A DNA stretch of 64,000 nt, from contig CAZUON010000003.1 of NCBI GenBank assembly GCA_964621345.1, forward strand, positions 81,327-145,326, read 5' to 3'. This DNA is from Glaciecola sp964621345. GTDB lineage: Bacteria > Pseudomonadota > Gammaproteobacteria > Enterobacterales > Alteromonadaceae. A program made the position numbers and the translations under genes. The stretch's first letter is position 1. Each line of letters starts with the position of its first letter. The notes under the pieces were generated by a model. That model was not told the origin of the DNA. It saw nothing but the letters and a program-made list of their open reading frames with translations, and made no database searches. Below, in pieces: positions 25,746-33,745 of this stretch.

Positions 25746-26669
25746 TTACACATGTTGTAATGCTTGCTGGCGAATAAACGCAATACTAGGTGCAAAAAAA
25801 GAAGCGCCGGTTTCCGCATTAGAATAATCTAACAAGCGATCATAATGCCCGTTTTGATCGCCATAAATACGGCTATGTAATAAGTTTTTAAATGCATTCG
25901 GATGACTTGCGCAACTCACAAAATACAAACCTTGAACACTCATATTCCCGTAAGGCATGCTTTGATTTAGCAAGATGGGATATTGGCCGTTAGCATCTGT
26001 GATTTTGGTCCTAAAAGCATGAGATGACAGCCCTGAGTCGACCACTGGCAAATTATGCTCTTTTGTTTTGCCCATAATATCTTGTTGTCGGCTTTCAGAG
26101 AGTGCCTGCCAGCGAGTCATGTCATGGCGATATCGTTGCACATGAATATAGCTACCACCAATAAAATGGCTATCTTCTTCACCTACTGTCGCAATTTCAA
26201 ATTTTTTGAAACCTCGAGGATTATCATCGGTGATCACAAAACCGGTAAGGTCGCGCCCATCTAAATATCGAAAGGCTCTTATTTGCTCAACTAGCTCGGT
26301 ATGGAGGCGCAAAAGTTCCATTACGCGAATACCGGCTGCATGACAAATATCAAGCCTGTCAGCGCGAATCTGTATGAATAAATCACAGGGGATAACCGGT
26401 GCACAGCGATCTTCAGATTGCATATCCGGAAAAGGTGCCAAGGCCATAGGCGCTCTATCAGGATAAAGTTCATTCCAAAAGTTGCTCCCAATACCCACTA
26501 CACCAGAAACCATCGCCTCATAGTGTTCATCGTCAAAGTAGTCGAATATATCGAGGCAGGCTGAGAGTTTACTGCGTATTGCCGCCATATCATCATCGAC
26601 GACATTAAAGAGCAAATACTGAGCATGTAAGTTTGGCTCTGCGCAAATACCTTTTTGTGGTTGCGTCAT
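25746..26669 (-). CDS. DyP-type peroxidase family protein with altered active site
   Basis: 307 aa, similar across its length to the YfeX branch of DyP-type heme peroxidases, no signal peptide. The proximal heme ligand is kept (H182 in VQRYRHDMTRW), as are RDLTGF, GGSYIHVQ, QSMPYG and the C-terminal GASFFAPS. The distal pair is not: the GFVDGTENP motif reads GFVITDDNP (catalytic Asp replaced at residue 146), and the Arg of the RQSLPYG motif is Asn (N235). Both residues are central to peroxide cleavage in characterised DyPs, so it may bind heme without normal peroxidase activity. It stands alone, convergent with the carbonic anhydrase. Confidence 0.8.
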   Translation of the reverse strand: MTQPQKGICAEPNLHAQYLLFNVVDDDMAAIRSKLSACLDIFDYFDDEHYEAMVSGVVGIGSNFWNELYPDRAPMALAPFPDMQSEDRCAPVIPCDLFIQIRADRLDICHAAGIRVMELLRLHTELVEQIRAFRYLDGRDLTGFVITDDNPRGFKKFEIATVGEEDSHFIGGSYIHVQRYRHDMTRWQALSESRQQDIMGKTKEHNLPVVDSGLSSHAFRTKITDANGQYPILLNQSMPYGNMSVQGLYFVSCASHPNAFKNLLHSRIYGDQNGHYDRLLDYSNAETGASFFAPSIAFIRQQALQHV

Positions 26670-26792
26670 AAATAGTACAAATACACCCTGCTGTTACATG
26701 CAGTAAGCTTGCTGTGGTCACTCTTACACTCAACATGAATATGACCGAACAAAACAAGCTCCTACATCATTTTTCGCTTAACCGTTTTCTAT

Positions 26793-28511
26793 TTAATAGC
26801 CGGCAGCTTGGCCGTCTTTTCTAGACTCAGACGCACCGTAGTATACCTGATTCTTGCCGTCAAAGAGAATCGCCTGATAGCCACCAAAGGCACCATTCAC
26901 ATCGGTCAAAGTATGTCCCATTTTCATGAGTTCGCGGCGAACATTGTAAGAAAAGCCTGACTCTAAGCTAATATAGCCACCATCGGTCATCATATCTCCT
27001 TCAGGTGTACTTGAACCTGAATGCAATATTCTCGGTGCATCTCCGGCTTCTTGTAAATTCATCCCAAAATCAATCATATTGATAACGATTTGGGCGTGCA
27101 TTTGCGGTTGAGTGCCACCGCCCATTACGCCAAAACTCATTAACGGCTCGTTATTACGAGTCACAAAGGCAGGGATAATAGTATGAAAAGGACGTTTTCC
27201 AGGCGCATACTGATTAAAATGTCCCTCTTGTAAGGCAAACATTTCACCCCTGTTTTGCAGCACAAAGCCTAAATCAGTGGGGATCATACCCGAACCCATG
27301 CCGCGATAATTACTTTGAATCAACGATACCATGTTCCCAAACTTATCGGACACGGTTAAATAAATTGTATCGCCCTCATTCTTTCCTGCATCTAGGCGTT
27401 TAGACGCACTAGTCGGTGAGATTAACTGCTGGCGTTCCTTTGCATATTCTTTTGATATCAACCAATCGACAGGTATTTTATTAAAGCTTGGATCGGCATA
27501 AAACTTGGCACGATCCTCAAAGGCAAGCTTCTTCGCCTCTACAAAAGTATGGATAAATTCAGCAGAGTCTCTACCCATACCTTCAAGGTCGTATAGTTCT
27601 AATATGTTTAATATTTGCAGTGCTGCGATGCCTTGACCGTTAGGTGGAAGCTCCCACACATCATAACCTCGGTAGTTTGCTGATACCGGGGCAACCCACT
27701 CAGAGTAATGAGCAGCGAGGTCTTCGTACTCTAAAAAGCCACCTTGCTCCTTCATAAAAGCAGCAATGACTCGAGCAATATCCCCTTTATAAAACGCATC
27801 TCTGCCGCCTGTCGCTAGTTTTTCATAGGTATTTGCAAGAGCTGGGTTACGGAATATTTCACCCTTTCCAGGCGTTTTACCGTCTATGGTAAAGGTCTCT
27901 TCAAACCCGGGATATTGACCAATTCGTTTTTGATTCATTTCTAAATAATAGGCAATTAACTCAGTCACCGGGAACCCATTGCGAGCATAATCAATAGATG
28001 GCGCAAGTAACTCTTGCATCGGTTTAGAGCCAAAGCGCTCATTCAGCATAAACCAGCCATCCACCGCACCGGGAACCGACACAGGTAGCGGGCCAAATTT
28101 AGGGATTTTATCTAGACCCTTTTCTGCGAAGTGTTCCATAGTTAAGCTTTGTGGCGACCTACCCGATGCATTTAAACCATACAGTTGCTTGGTTTTTGCA
28201 TCCCAAACAATCGCAAATAAGTCTCCTCCAATACCGCAACCAGTGGGTTCAACGAGACCTAACATCGCATTGGCGGCAATGGCTGCGTCAATGGCATTCC
28301 CGCCAGCTTTTAAAACGTCTAAACCCACCTGCGTTGCAAGCGGTTGACTAGTGGCAACCATGCCATTTTGAGCGATGACCTCCGAACGGGTGGCAAAAGC
28401 TTCACCGGTAATGCGGTCGTATGCGTGTGCACTTGCGGTAGCGCAAAGGCTAAGAAAACACGTAAGTGCGCAACTAAATGTTTGCAATGTTTTTGAACGG
28501 TTTTTGCTCAT
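26793..28511 (-). CDS. ggt: Gamma-glutamyltransferase (glutathione hydrolase), periplasmic
   Basis: N-terminal-nucleophile hydrolase, 572 aa, made as a proenzyme that cuts itself into large and small subunits. It removes gamma-glutamyl from glutathione and related compounds in the periplasm. A signal peptide is visible (cut near ASAHA, about residue 30). The large subunit carries GGNAIDAAIAANAMLGLVEPTGCGIGGD and NASGRSP; the self-cleavage and catalytic Thr is T382 in NEGDTIYLTVSDKFGNMVSLIQS, followed by the oxyanion region GMGSGM and the FGVMGGG segment. All key parts are intact. It is monocistronic as far as can be seen. Confidence 0.92.
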   Translation of the reverse strand: MSKNRSKTLQTFSCALTCFLSLCATASAHAYDRITGEAFATRSEVIAQNGMVATSQPLATQVGLDVLKAGGNAIDAAIAANAMLGLVEPTGCGIGGDLFAIVWDAKTKQLYGLNASGRSPQSLTMEHFAEKGLDKIPKFGPLPVSVPGAVDGWFMLNERFGSKPMQELLAPSIDYARNGFPVTELIAYYLEMNQKRIGQYPGFEETFTIDGKTPGKGEIFRNPALANTYEKLATGGRDAFYKGDIARVIAAFMKEQGGFLEYEDLAAHYSEWVAPVSANYRGYDVWELPPNGQGIAALQILNILELYDLEGMGRDSAEFIHTFVEAKKLAFEDRAKFYADPSFNKIPVDWLISKEYAKERQQLISPTSASKRLDAGKNEGDTIYLTVSDKFGNMVSLIQSNYRGMGSGMIPTDLGFVLQNRGEMFALQEGHFNQYAPGKRPFHTIIPAFVTRNNEPLMSFGVMGGGTQPQMHAQIVINMIDFGMNLQEAGDAPRILHSGSSTPEGDMMTDGGYISLESGFSYNVRRELMKMGHTLTDVNGAFGGYQAILFDGKNQVYYGASESRKDGQAAGY

Positions 28512-28695
28512 GTTCTACTCATTATGTTGATTAGCGTTATTAATAATTTAACAAAAATGGGGGTGGCTGATAAATCAGTGTAACCTCGATAAGCCCTTAA
28601 ATGAAAGCAGTGCCCAATAATTTTAAACTGTACATACCGCAATGGCTATGCTTCACTTATCAATACTAAAGTATAGTGTGTAGTCAGAGGCCTTC

Positions 28696-31299
28696 TTGCA
28701 AGAACAGCGCAACATCCATATTTTTATTACGATTTTCAGCGTACTTTGTATTTGTGCGACTTCATATGCAGGGTATGCACATTGGCGCAATGAAAAGGCC
28801 ATTGCCTTTAACGCCTTTATCGACGATAGCACCGAACTTAATTATCGATTGAACACTCAATTAAATGACATCGTTCAAATCGCCGTAAACAATGCATTTT
28901 TAGCGGCCAACAGCCCTCTACTCGAGCAAAGCTTCTCGGGATCGGGAAATGATAAGAATTTACAACGCGCATGGCAAAATATGTTCTTATCTTCACCCAC
29001 CCTTTATCAAATACGTTACCTAGACCTAAAAGGAAACGAAATATTTCGTATGGAGCGCAGCGCAAACGATTTTTTATGGGTCAGTGGTGAGCAACTACAA
29101 GCTAAAGGAGAGCGAGATTACTTTCAAAGGAGCATGTCAAACCAAGAGCTCATTTACATCTCAGAAATTGATTTAAACCGTGAGCAAGGGCAAATCGAAG
29201 AACCTTACCGCCCCACTATCCGAGCAACAGCTAAGTATTTTGAAGGCGGTGAGTTGACTGGATTAGTGGTACTGAACTTTGATTTACGGGATGCTTTCGC
29301 TTTTTTCAAGTTACAACAAACTCGTTTAGAGCATTGGATCGTGAAGCAAAACGGTTTCTTTATATCTACACCAACCGAGCAAGAGTGGGGATGGTTACTA
29401 AATAAACCAAACGATAGCGTGACGCAAGTATTTACATTCGTTAACGAATCACAATACATCTCTGACATAAACGATGCTACTTGGTTATCACAAAATAGTT
29501 ACCTTAATTTCTCAGAAATAAATTCCCCTATTGAAGATGTTTACCTAGCTGAGAGTAGGTTCTGGATAATCTCAAATATGAGTCGAAGCACCATTATTGC
29601 GCTTGACCAACTTCGCCTCAGCTTATTGATTGCTTGCGCTGTGTTAATTGTACTGATCATTGCAGTTGCTCGCTATATTGCTCATTTATCGGGTCAAATG
29701 AAGCGCAATCAGTTATTGGCAGTGCAACTTGCCGACGACGCTCAAACCTCGGAAAAGGCAAAAGCGATGTTTTTGGCACAAATGTCCCATGAGATACGAA
29801 CGCCCATGAATGGACTTTTTGGTATGTTACAAATAACCTATGGTGAGCGCGACCAACAAAAAATCAACCATCACTTAAAGCATGCGATGCGCTCGTTTGA
29901 AGCACTCAAACGTATCATCGACGACATCCTCGACTTTTCTAAAATTGAGGCAGGTAAGCTGCAATTAGTTGAACAACGCTTTGGTTTAGATTCAGCGCTT
30001 CGAGATATTGCTCAAATTATGGGCCGCTCAGCCTATGGCAAAAATATTGATATGTGGATTGATATTGACCCCAATTGTCCAAGAGAGATTGTTGGTGATG
30101 CCATCCGCATTAATCAAATTTTGTTCAATCTTACCAACAACGCAATTAAGTTCACCGAAGAAGGCGAGGTCAGGCTGATTGTGAAGTTACTCAGTGAAAG
30201 TGACACACACTTAAATCTTGGCTTTGTTGTTAAGGATACCGGCATAGGAATGAGTAAAGCACAATCAGAAAAGGTGTTTAACGCCTTTTCTCAAGCTAGT
30301 AGCGACACGCATAGTCAATTTGGCGGGACGGGTTTGGGCTTAACAATTGTGCAACAACTAATAGCATTAATGGGAGGCGAGATTAAGGTCACAAGTGATA
30401 CCAATAGTGGTTCACTATTTAGCTTCAATATATGGGTAGGCAAAGCTCAAGGTACAACATTATTTAGTAGTACTAAGCACATGCCTGCTCATAACTATAT
30501 GGAAGCTATTTTGTTTACGCCGTCAGACATTGCTCTGACTATTTTGAAACGTAGTTGCTCTGCACTCGGGTGGACCTCTTTGTCTCTGCCAAAAGTGTCT
30601 GACCTTAAGCACTTTAAATCTACCAGTAACGCACAGGGCCAGGTAGTGATTGTTGACGACAAAATACCACTACAAGAAGATGATTTTGCGGTACTCAAGC
30701 AATACAAAAACGATAGGCACAACGCAACTACCGTGCTTATTGCAAAGGATGGTAATTTTGAGATTAAACAGAACGATAAGAGTAGTTTTGACAGAATCAT
30801 TTCAAAGCCCTTTACCCCTTCCACACTCTTTGATGCTGTGGTAACCCACTCTGATAAAATCGTCGATTTATCCGACAGAATACGCTCCAAGGAACAACGT
30901 ACACTGAATCTAGAAGGCTTAAATATCCTGATCGTTGAAGACAATGAAATTAATCAAATGGTTGCAGCGACAATGCTGGAGGAGGCAGGCGCTTCAATCA
31001 CCTTAGCAAACCATGGTAAACACTGCTTAGAACTATTAGCGGCCTCTCCTAGCAACTTTGATGCAATATTAATGGATATACAAATGCCTGAAATGAACGG
31101 CATTGAAGCCACTACCTTTATTCGCGAACAATCCATTTATGACAATGTGCCAATCGTTGCATTAACCGCTAACGCCATGGAGCACGAACGCAATGAATGC
31201 ATTGATGCAGGCATGCAAGCTCATGTTACAAAACCGATTGACCGTAGTGAATTAATTCAAACTATTGCCAGAGTAACCAGCGAGTATAAAACTAGCTAA
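28696..31299 (+). CDS. Hybrid sensor histidine kinase with periplasmic sensor domain
   Basis: 867 aa. An N-terminal helix (about 8-26), an extracytoplasmic domain of about 270 residues that looks like a Cache fold (LYQIRYLDLKGNEIFRMER, YISEIDLNREQGQI, RATAKYFEGGELTGLVVLNFDLR), a second helix (about 307-327), a short linker, HisKA with H365 in SHEIRTPMNGLFGML, HATPase (GGTGLGLTIVQQLI), a degenerate receiver-like region (about 595-720) and a C-terminal receiver with D794 in ILMDIQMPEMNG. There is no Hpt domain, so a separate phosphotransfer protein is expected. The start is TTG, placed directly before the first helix. No regulator gene is adjacent. The ligand is unknown. Confidence 0.85.
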   Translation: MQEQRNIHIFITIFSVLCICATSYAGYAHWRNEKAIAFNAFIDDSTELNYRLNTQLNDIVQIAVNNAFLAANSPLLEQSFSGSGNDKNLQRAWQNMFLSSPTLYQIRYLDLKGNEIFRMERSANDFLWVSGEQLQAKGERDYFQRSMSNQELIYISEIDLNREQGQIEEPYRPTIRATAKYFEGGELTGLVVLNFDLRDAFAFFKLQQTRLEHWIVKQNGFFISTPTEQEWGWLLNKPNDSVTQVFTFVNESQYISDINDATWLSQNSYLNFSEINSPIEDVYLAESRFWIISNMSRSTIIALDQLRLSLLIACAVLIVLIIAVARYIAHLSGQMKRNQLLAVQLADDAQTSEKAKAMFLAQMSHEIRTPMNGLFGMLQITYGERDQQKINHHLKHAMRSFEALKRIIDDILDFSKIEAGKLQLVEQRFGLDSALRDIAQIMGRSAYGKNIDMWIDIDPNCPREIVGDAIRINQILFNLTNNAIKFTEEGEVRLIVKLLSESDTHLNLGFVVKDTGIGMSKAQSEKVFNAFSQASSDTHSQFGGTGLGLTIVQQLIALMGGEIKVTSDTNSGSLFSFNIWVGKAQGTTLFSSTKHMPAHNYMEAILFTPSDIALTILKRSCSALGWTSLSLPKVSDLKHFKSTSNAQGQVVIVDDKIPLQEDDFAVLKQYKNDRHNATTVLIAKDGNFEIKQNDKSSFDRIISKPFTPSTLFDAVVTHSDKIVDLSDRIRSKEQRTLNLEGLNILIVEDNEINQMVAATMLEEAGASITLANHGKHCLELLAASPSNFDAILMDIQMPEMNGIEATTFIREQSIYDNVPIVALTANAMEHERNECIDAGMQAHVTKPIDRSELIQTIARVTSEYKTS

Positions 31300-31330
31300 A
31301 CCTTGTTTTTGTGAGCATAGCAGCAAACAT

Positions 31331-31355
31331 AAAAAAGCCTCGCTAATGCGAGGCT
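31331..31355 (-). terminator. Rho-independent terminator of glnK-amtB
   Basis: Perfect 8-bp stem AGCCTCGC / GCGAGGCT with a 4-base loop. On the minus strand it is followed by six T. It lies about 100 bases after the amtB stop. Confidence 0.85.
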
Positions 31356-31453
31356 GATATTTACCAACGTGTGTTGGTGCTTAGTTGTTTATTCTTTTTA
31401 TTATCTATTCTTATTATTATGTAACTAAGCGCTCCCTTCAAAACTCAGGTTAA

Positions 31454-32704
31454 TTATGAGCGAGATTGACTAAAGTCTGGATATGCCTCTAAACCACATT
31501 CGCTGATATCGACACCTTCAAACTCTTCCTCTTCAGATACTCTGACACCAATCAGGGCTTTAATGACTAACCACGTGACTAAGCTTGCACCGAATACCCA
31601 AACAAATATAGTTAAAGCACCAATCAACTGACCAGAGAACTTAGCCCCTTCATTAGTGATCGGCACTAACATTAGTCCTAAGAAACCAACTACGCCGTGT
31701 ACTGAAATCGCACCAACCGGATCATCGATTTTAAGTTTATCTAATCCAACGATACTGAATACAACCAATACGCCACCGATTGCGCCAAACAGAGTCGCCT
31801 GCCAAGCTAACGGAGTCGATGGCTCTGCAGTAATCGCTACTAGCCCTGCTAATGCACCATTTAAGGCCATGGTTAAATCAGCTTTACCGTATAAGATACG
31901 CGCAAGTAGTAGTGCTGCGACTGAACCACCGGCTGCTGCCGCATTAGTATTCATAAAGACTACTGCAACAGAGTTTGCAGATTCAACTGAAGCCGTTGCT
32001 AATACAGAGCCCCCATTAAAGCCAAACCAACCCATCCATAAAATGAAGGTTCCTAGAGTGGCCAATGGTAAATTAGCACCTGGGATTGCATTGATTTTGC
32101 CATCGGCGGTGTACTTACCTTTACGAGCACCTAATACTAATACACCTGCTAATGCTGCTGACGCGCCGGCCATATGAACAATGCCTGAACCTGCGAAGTC
32201 TGAAAATCCGAGGTCACCTAGTACATACATACCAAATACCGCGTCGCCATTCCATGTCCATGCACCTTCCATAGGATAAATGAAGCCAGTCATTACTACA
32301 GTAAATAACAAGAAAGACCAAAGCTTCATGCGCTCAGCAACCGCACCTGACACAATAGACATGGCCGTTGCCACAAATACAACTTGGAAGAAGAAATCTG
32401 CTGATGGCGCATAGGTAGCTGCGTCTTCTGCAACGCCGGTAGCGCCATCACTATTAATTCCAGTGAGTAAGTAGTCACCACCGTACATTATTGCATAGCC
32501 ACAAATCATGTACATGATGCATGCGATAGAATACAAGGCGATATTTTTAGTTAAAATTTCAGTGGTGTTTTTAGCGCGCACTAAACCCGCTTCTAACATA
32601 GCAAAACCTGCTGCCATCCACATAACGAAGGCGCCGCAGATTAAAAAGTAAAAGGTATCTAAGGCATACCCAAGTTCAAATGTAATTTCCATAGTGTTCT
32701 CCAA
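31454..32704 (-). CDS. amtB: Ammonium transporter
   Basis: 416-aa Amt/Rh channel with about 11 membrane helices. It takes up ammonium and is closed by GlnK under nitrogen excess. Conserved features include the N-terminal AGFAMLEAGLVRAKN, GSGIVHMAGASAALAG with the first pore His, the GWFGFNGGS signature and SVHGVVGFLG with the second pore His. The C-terminal cytoplasmic tail (EEEEFEGVDISECGLEAYPDF) is the usual GlnK-interacting tail. It lies 35 bases after glnK. The start could be Met1 or Met5. Confidence 0.95.
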   Translation of the reverse strand: MENTMEITFELGYALDTFYFLICGAFVMWMAAGFAMLEAGLVRAKNTTEILTKNIALYSIACIMYMICGYAIMYGGDYLLTGINSDGATGVAEDAATYAPSADFFFQVVFVATAMSIVSGAVAERMKLWSFLLFTVVMTGFIYPMEGAWTWNGDAVFGMYVLGDLGFSDFAGSGIVHMAGASAALAGVLVLGARKGKYTADGKINAIPGANLPLATLGTFILWMGWFGFNGGSVLATASVESANSVAVVFMNTNAAAAGGSVAALLLARILYGKADLTMALNGALAGLVAITAEPSTPLAWQATLFGAIGGVLVVFSIVGLDKLKIDDPVGAISVHGVVGFLGLMLVPITNEGAKFSGQLIGALTIFVWVFGASLVTWLVIKALIGVRVSEEEEFEGVDISECGLEAYPDFSQSRS

Positions 32705-32739
32705 AAAGGTCTGCGAGAGACGCTAATATGCTAAGCACA

Positions 32740-33078
32740 TTAAAGTGCGTCTGAGTCTGCTTCGCCGGTACGAATGCGTACCGCTTGCTCAAGGTCATAG
32801 ACAAATACTTTGCCGTCGCCAATTTTGCCGGTTTTTGCTGCACCAACAATGGCTTCAACTAAGCGTTCAACTTGTTCATCTTGAACCGCGATTTCGAGTT
32901 TAACTTTAGGAAGAAAATCAACTTGATATTCTGCCCCACGATAAAGTTCGGTATGTCCTTTTTGACGTCCAAAGCCTTTTACTTCTGTCACGGTAAGACC
33001 ATCAATACCGATTTCAGAAATTGCTTCACGAACATCATCAAGCTTAAAAGGCTTAATGATTGCAGTGACTAGTTTCAT
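32740..33078 (-). CDS. glnK: Nitrogen regulatory PII protein GlnK
   Basis: 112-aa PII signalling protein, a trimer that senses ATP/ADP and 2-oxoglutarate and is uridylylated by GlnD. The T-loop GFGRQKGHTELYRGAEYQVDFLPK contains Y51, the modification site. The C-terminal signature GKIGDGKVFVYDLEQAVRIRTGE is complete. Linkage to amtB identifies it as GlnK rather than GlnB. The upstream sigma-54 promoter and NtrC site support nitrogen control. Confidence 0.95.
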   Translation of the reverse strand: MKLVTAIIKPFKLDDVREAISEIGIDGLTVTEVKGFGRQKGHTELYRGAEYQVDFLPKVKLEIAVQDEQVERLVEAIVGAAKTGKIGDGKVFVYDLEQAVRIRTGEADSDAL

Positions 33079-33130
33079 AGGTTGCTCCTGCTATTTTGAG
33101 TGTATTGCTAAGTGGTTTAACTCATTGCAA

Positions 33131-33146
33131 TACAAAAGCAGTGCCA
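33131..33146 (-). promoter_or_regulatory. Sigma-54 (-24/-12) promoter of glnK-amtB
   Basis: On the minus strand the sequence reads TGGCAC-TGCTT-TTGTA. The -24 element is a full consensus match; the -12 element has GT instead of GC at the correct spacing. It is about 53-68 bases upstream of the glnK start codon, which leaves room for a leader of about 40 bases. Confidence 0.75.
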
Positions 33147-33209
33147 AGTAAGGATGTGCATATTTTTCAGTAGCTTATAGAATATGCTTCGTAATTTAAC
33201 GCGCATTAA

Positions 33210-33226
33210 TGCACTTTAATGGTGCA
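33210..33226. promoter_or_regulatory. NtrC (NRI) binding site
   Basis: TGCACT-TTAAT-GGTGCA, a near-perfect match to the NtrC dyad TGCACC-N5-GGTGCA, centred about 80 bases upstream of the sigma-54 promoter, a typical enhancer position. NtrC itself is encoded elsewhere. Confidence 0.75.
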
Positions 33227-33382
33227 GTCGTACCATTTTGGGGTGTTTGTGAAAAGTATCAGTAAGAAAAGTTAACTTCGAGGCATCACAATCCTGCTTG
33301 AAATAAAATGTCGTCCCAACGTGGCTTGGGATCTCGCAATTTTACTGAAGTTGTATAAATAAATAACGGAATTAAACACTAG

Positions 33383-33604
33383 TTGTCATCTTGGGAGATT
33401 ACCGCCTTCGCGTAATACTGTTCGTTTAAGCTATGAAACTCCCTCGTCATTTCGGCGCAGGCCGAAACCTCCTCAAATAATCACCGTGTTAGTTCAGATT
33501 AGAGGGTATTTATGGGGACTACAGCCTCCGCTGTAATGACAATGTTTTATTTAAATTCTTAAGCGACCAGCATTACGCCTTCGCGGTAATGACGAATAGT
33601 CGCT
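33383..33604. repeat. Cluster of short hairpin repeats (dRS3/REP-like)
   Basis: Four related palindromic units in about 220 bases between glnK and mrcB: ATTACCGCCTTCGCGTAAT (about 33400-33418), TTTCGGC-GCAG-GCCGAAA (33450-33467), ACAGC-CTCC-GCTGT (33521-33534) and ATTACGCCTTCGCGGTAAT (33572-33590). Most are flanked by GTCAT or ATGAC. The last has an outer pair AGCGAC (33562-33567) / GTCGCT (33599-33604). They resemble the dispersed GTCATT-hairpin repeats of many proteobacteria. The rest of the 655-base intergenic region, apart from the glnK promoter, holds nothing recognisable. Confidence 0.65.
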
Positions 33605-33713
33605 GAAACGAACGCAATTAAGCCGCGCGATAATAACTAGCAATTGCTGATACACCCCGCATCACATTGTACCTAAGGTTTTTAACTAAACCTTAGCGCA
33701 GCTTCGGTTATTT

Positions 33714-33745
33714 ATTATTACCAATCAAAATTATTACCAATCAAA
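33714..33745. repeat. 16-bp tandem duplication across the mrcB stop codon
   Basis: ATTATTACCAATCAAA occurs twice in direct tandem (33714-33729 and 33730-33745). On the minus strand the duplication repeats the codons for the last mrcB residues and the stop, so the protein end is unchanged and a copy lies in the 3' untranslated region. Confidence 0.9.
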
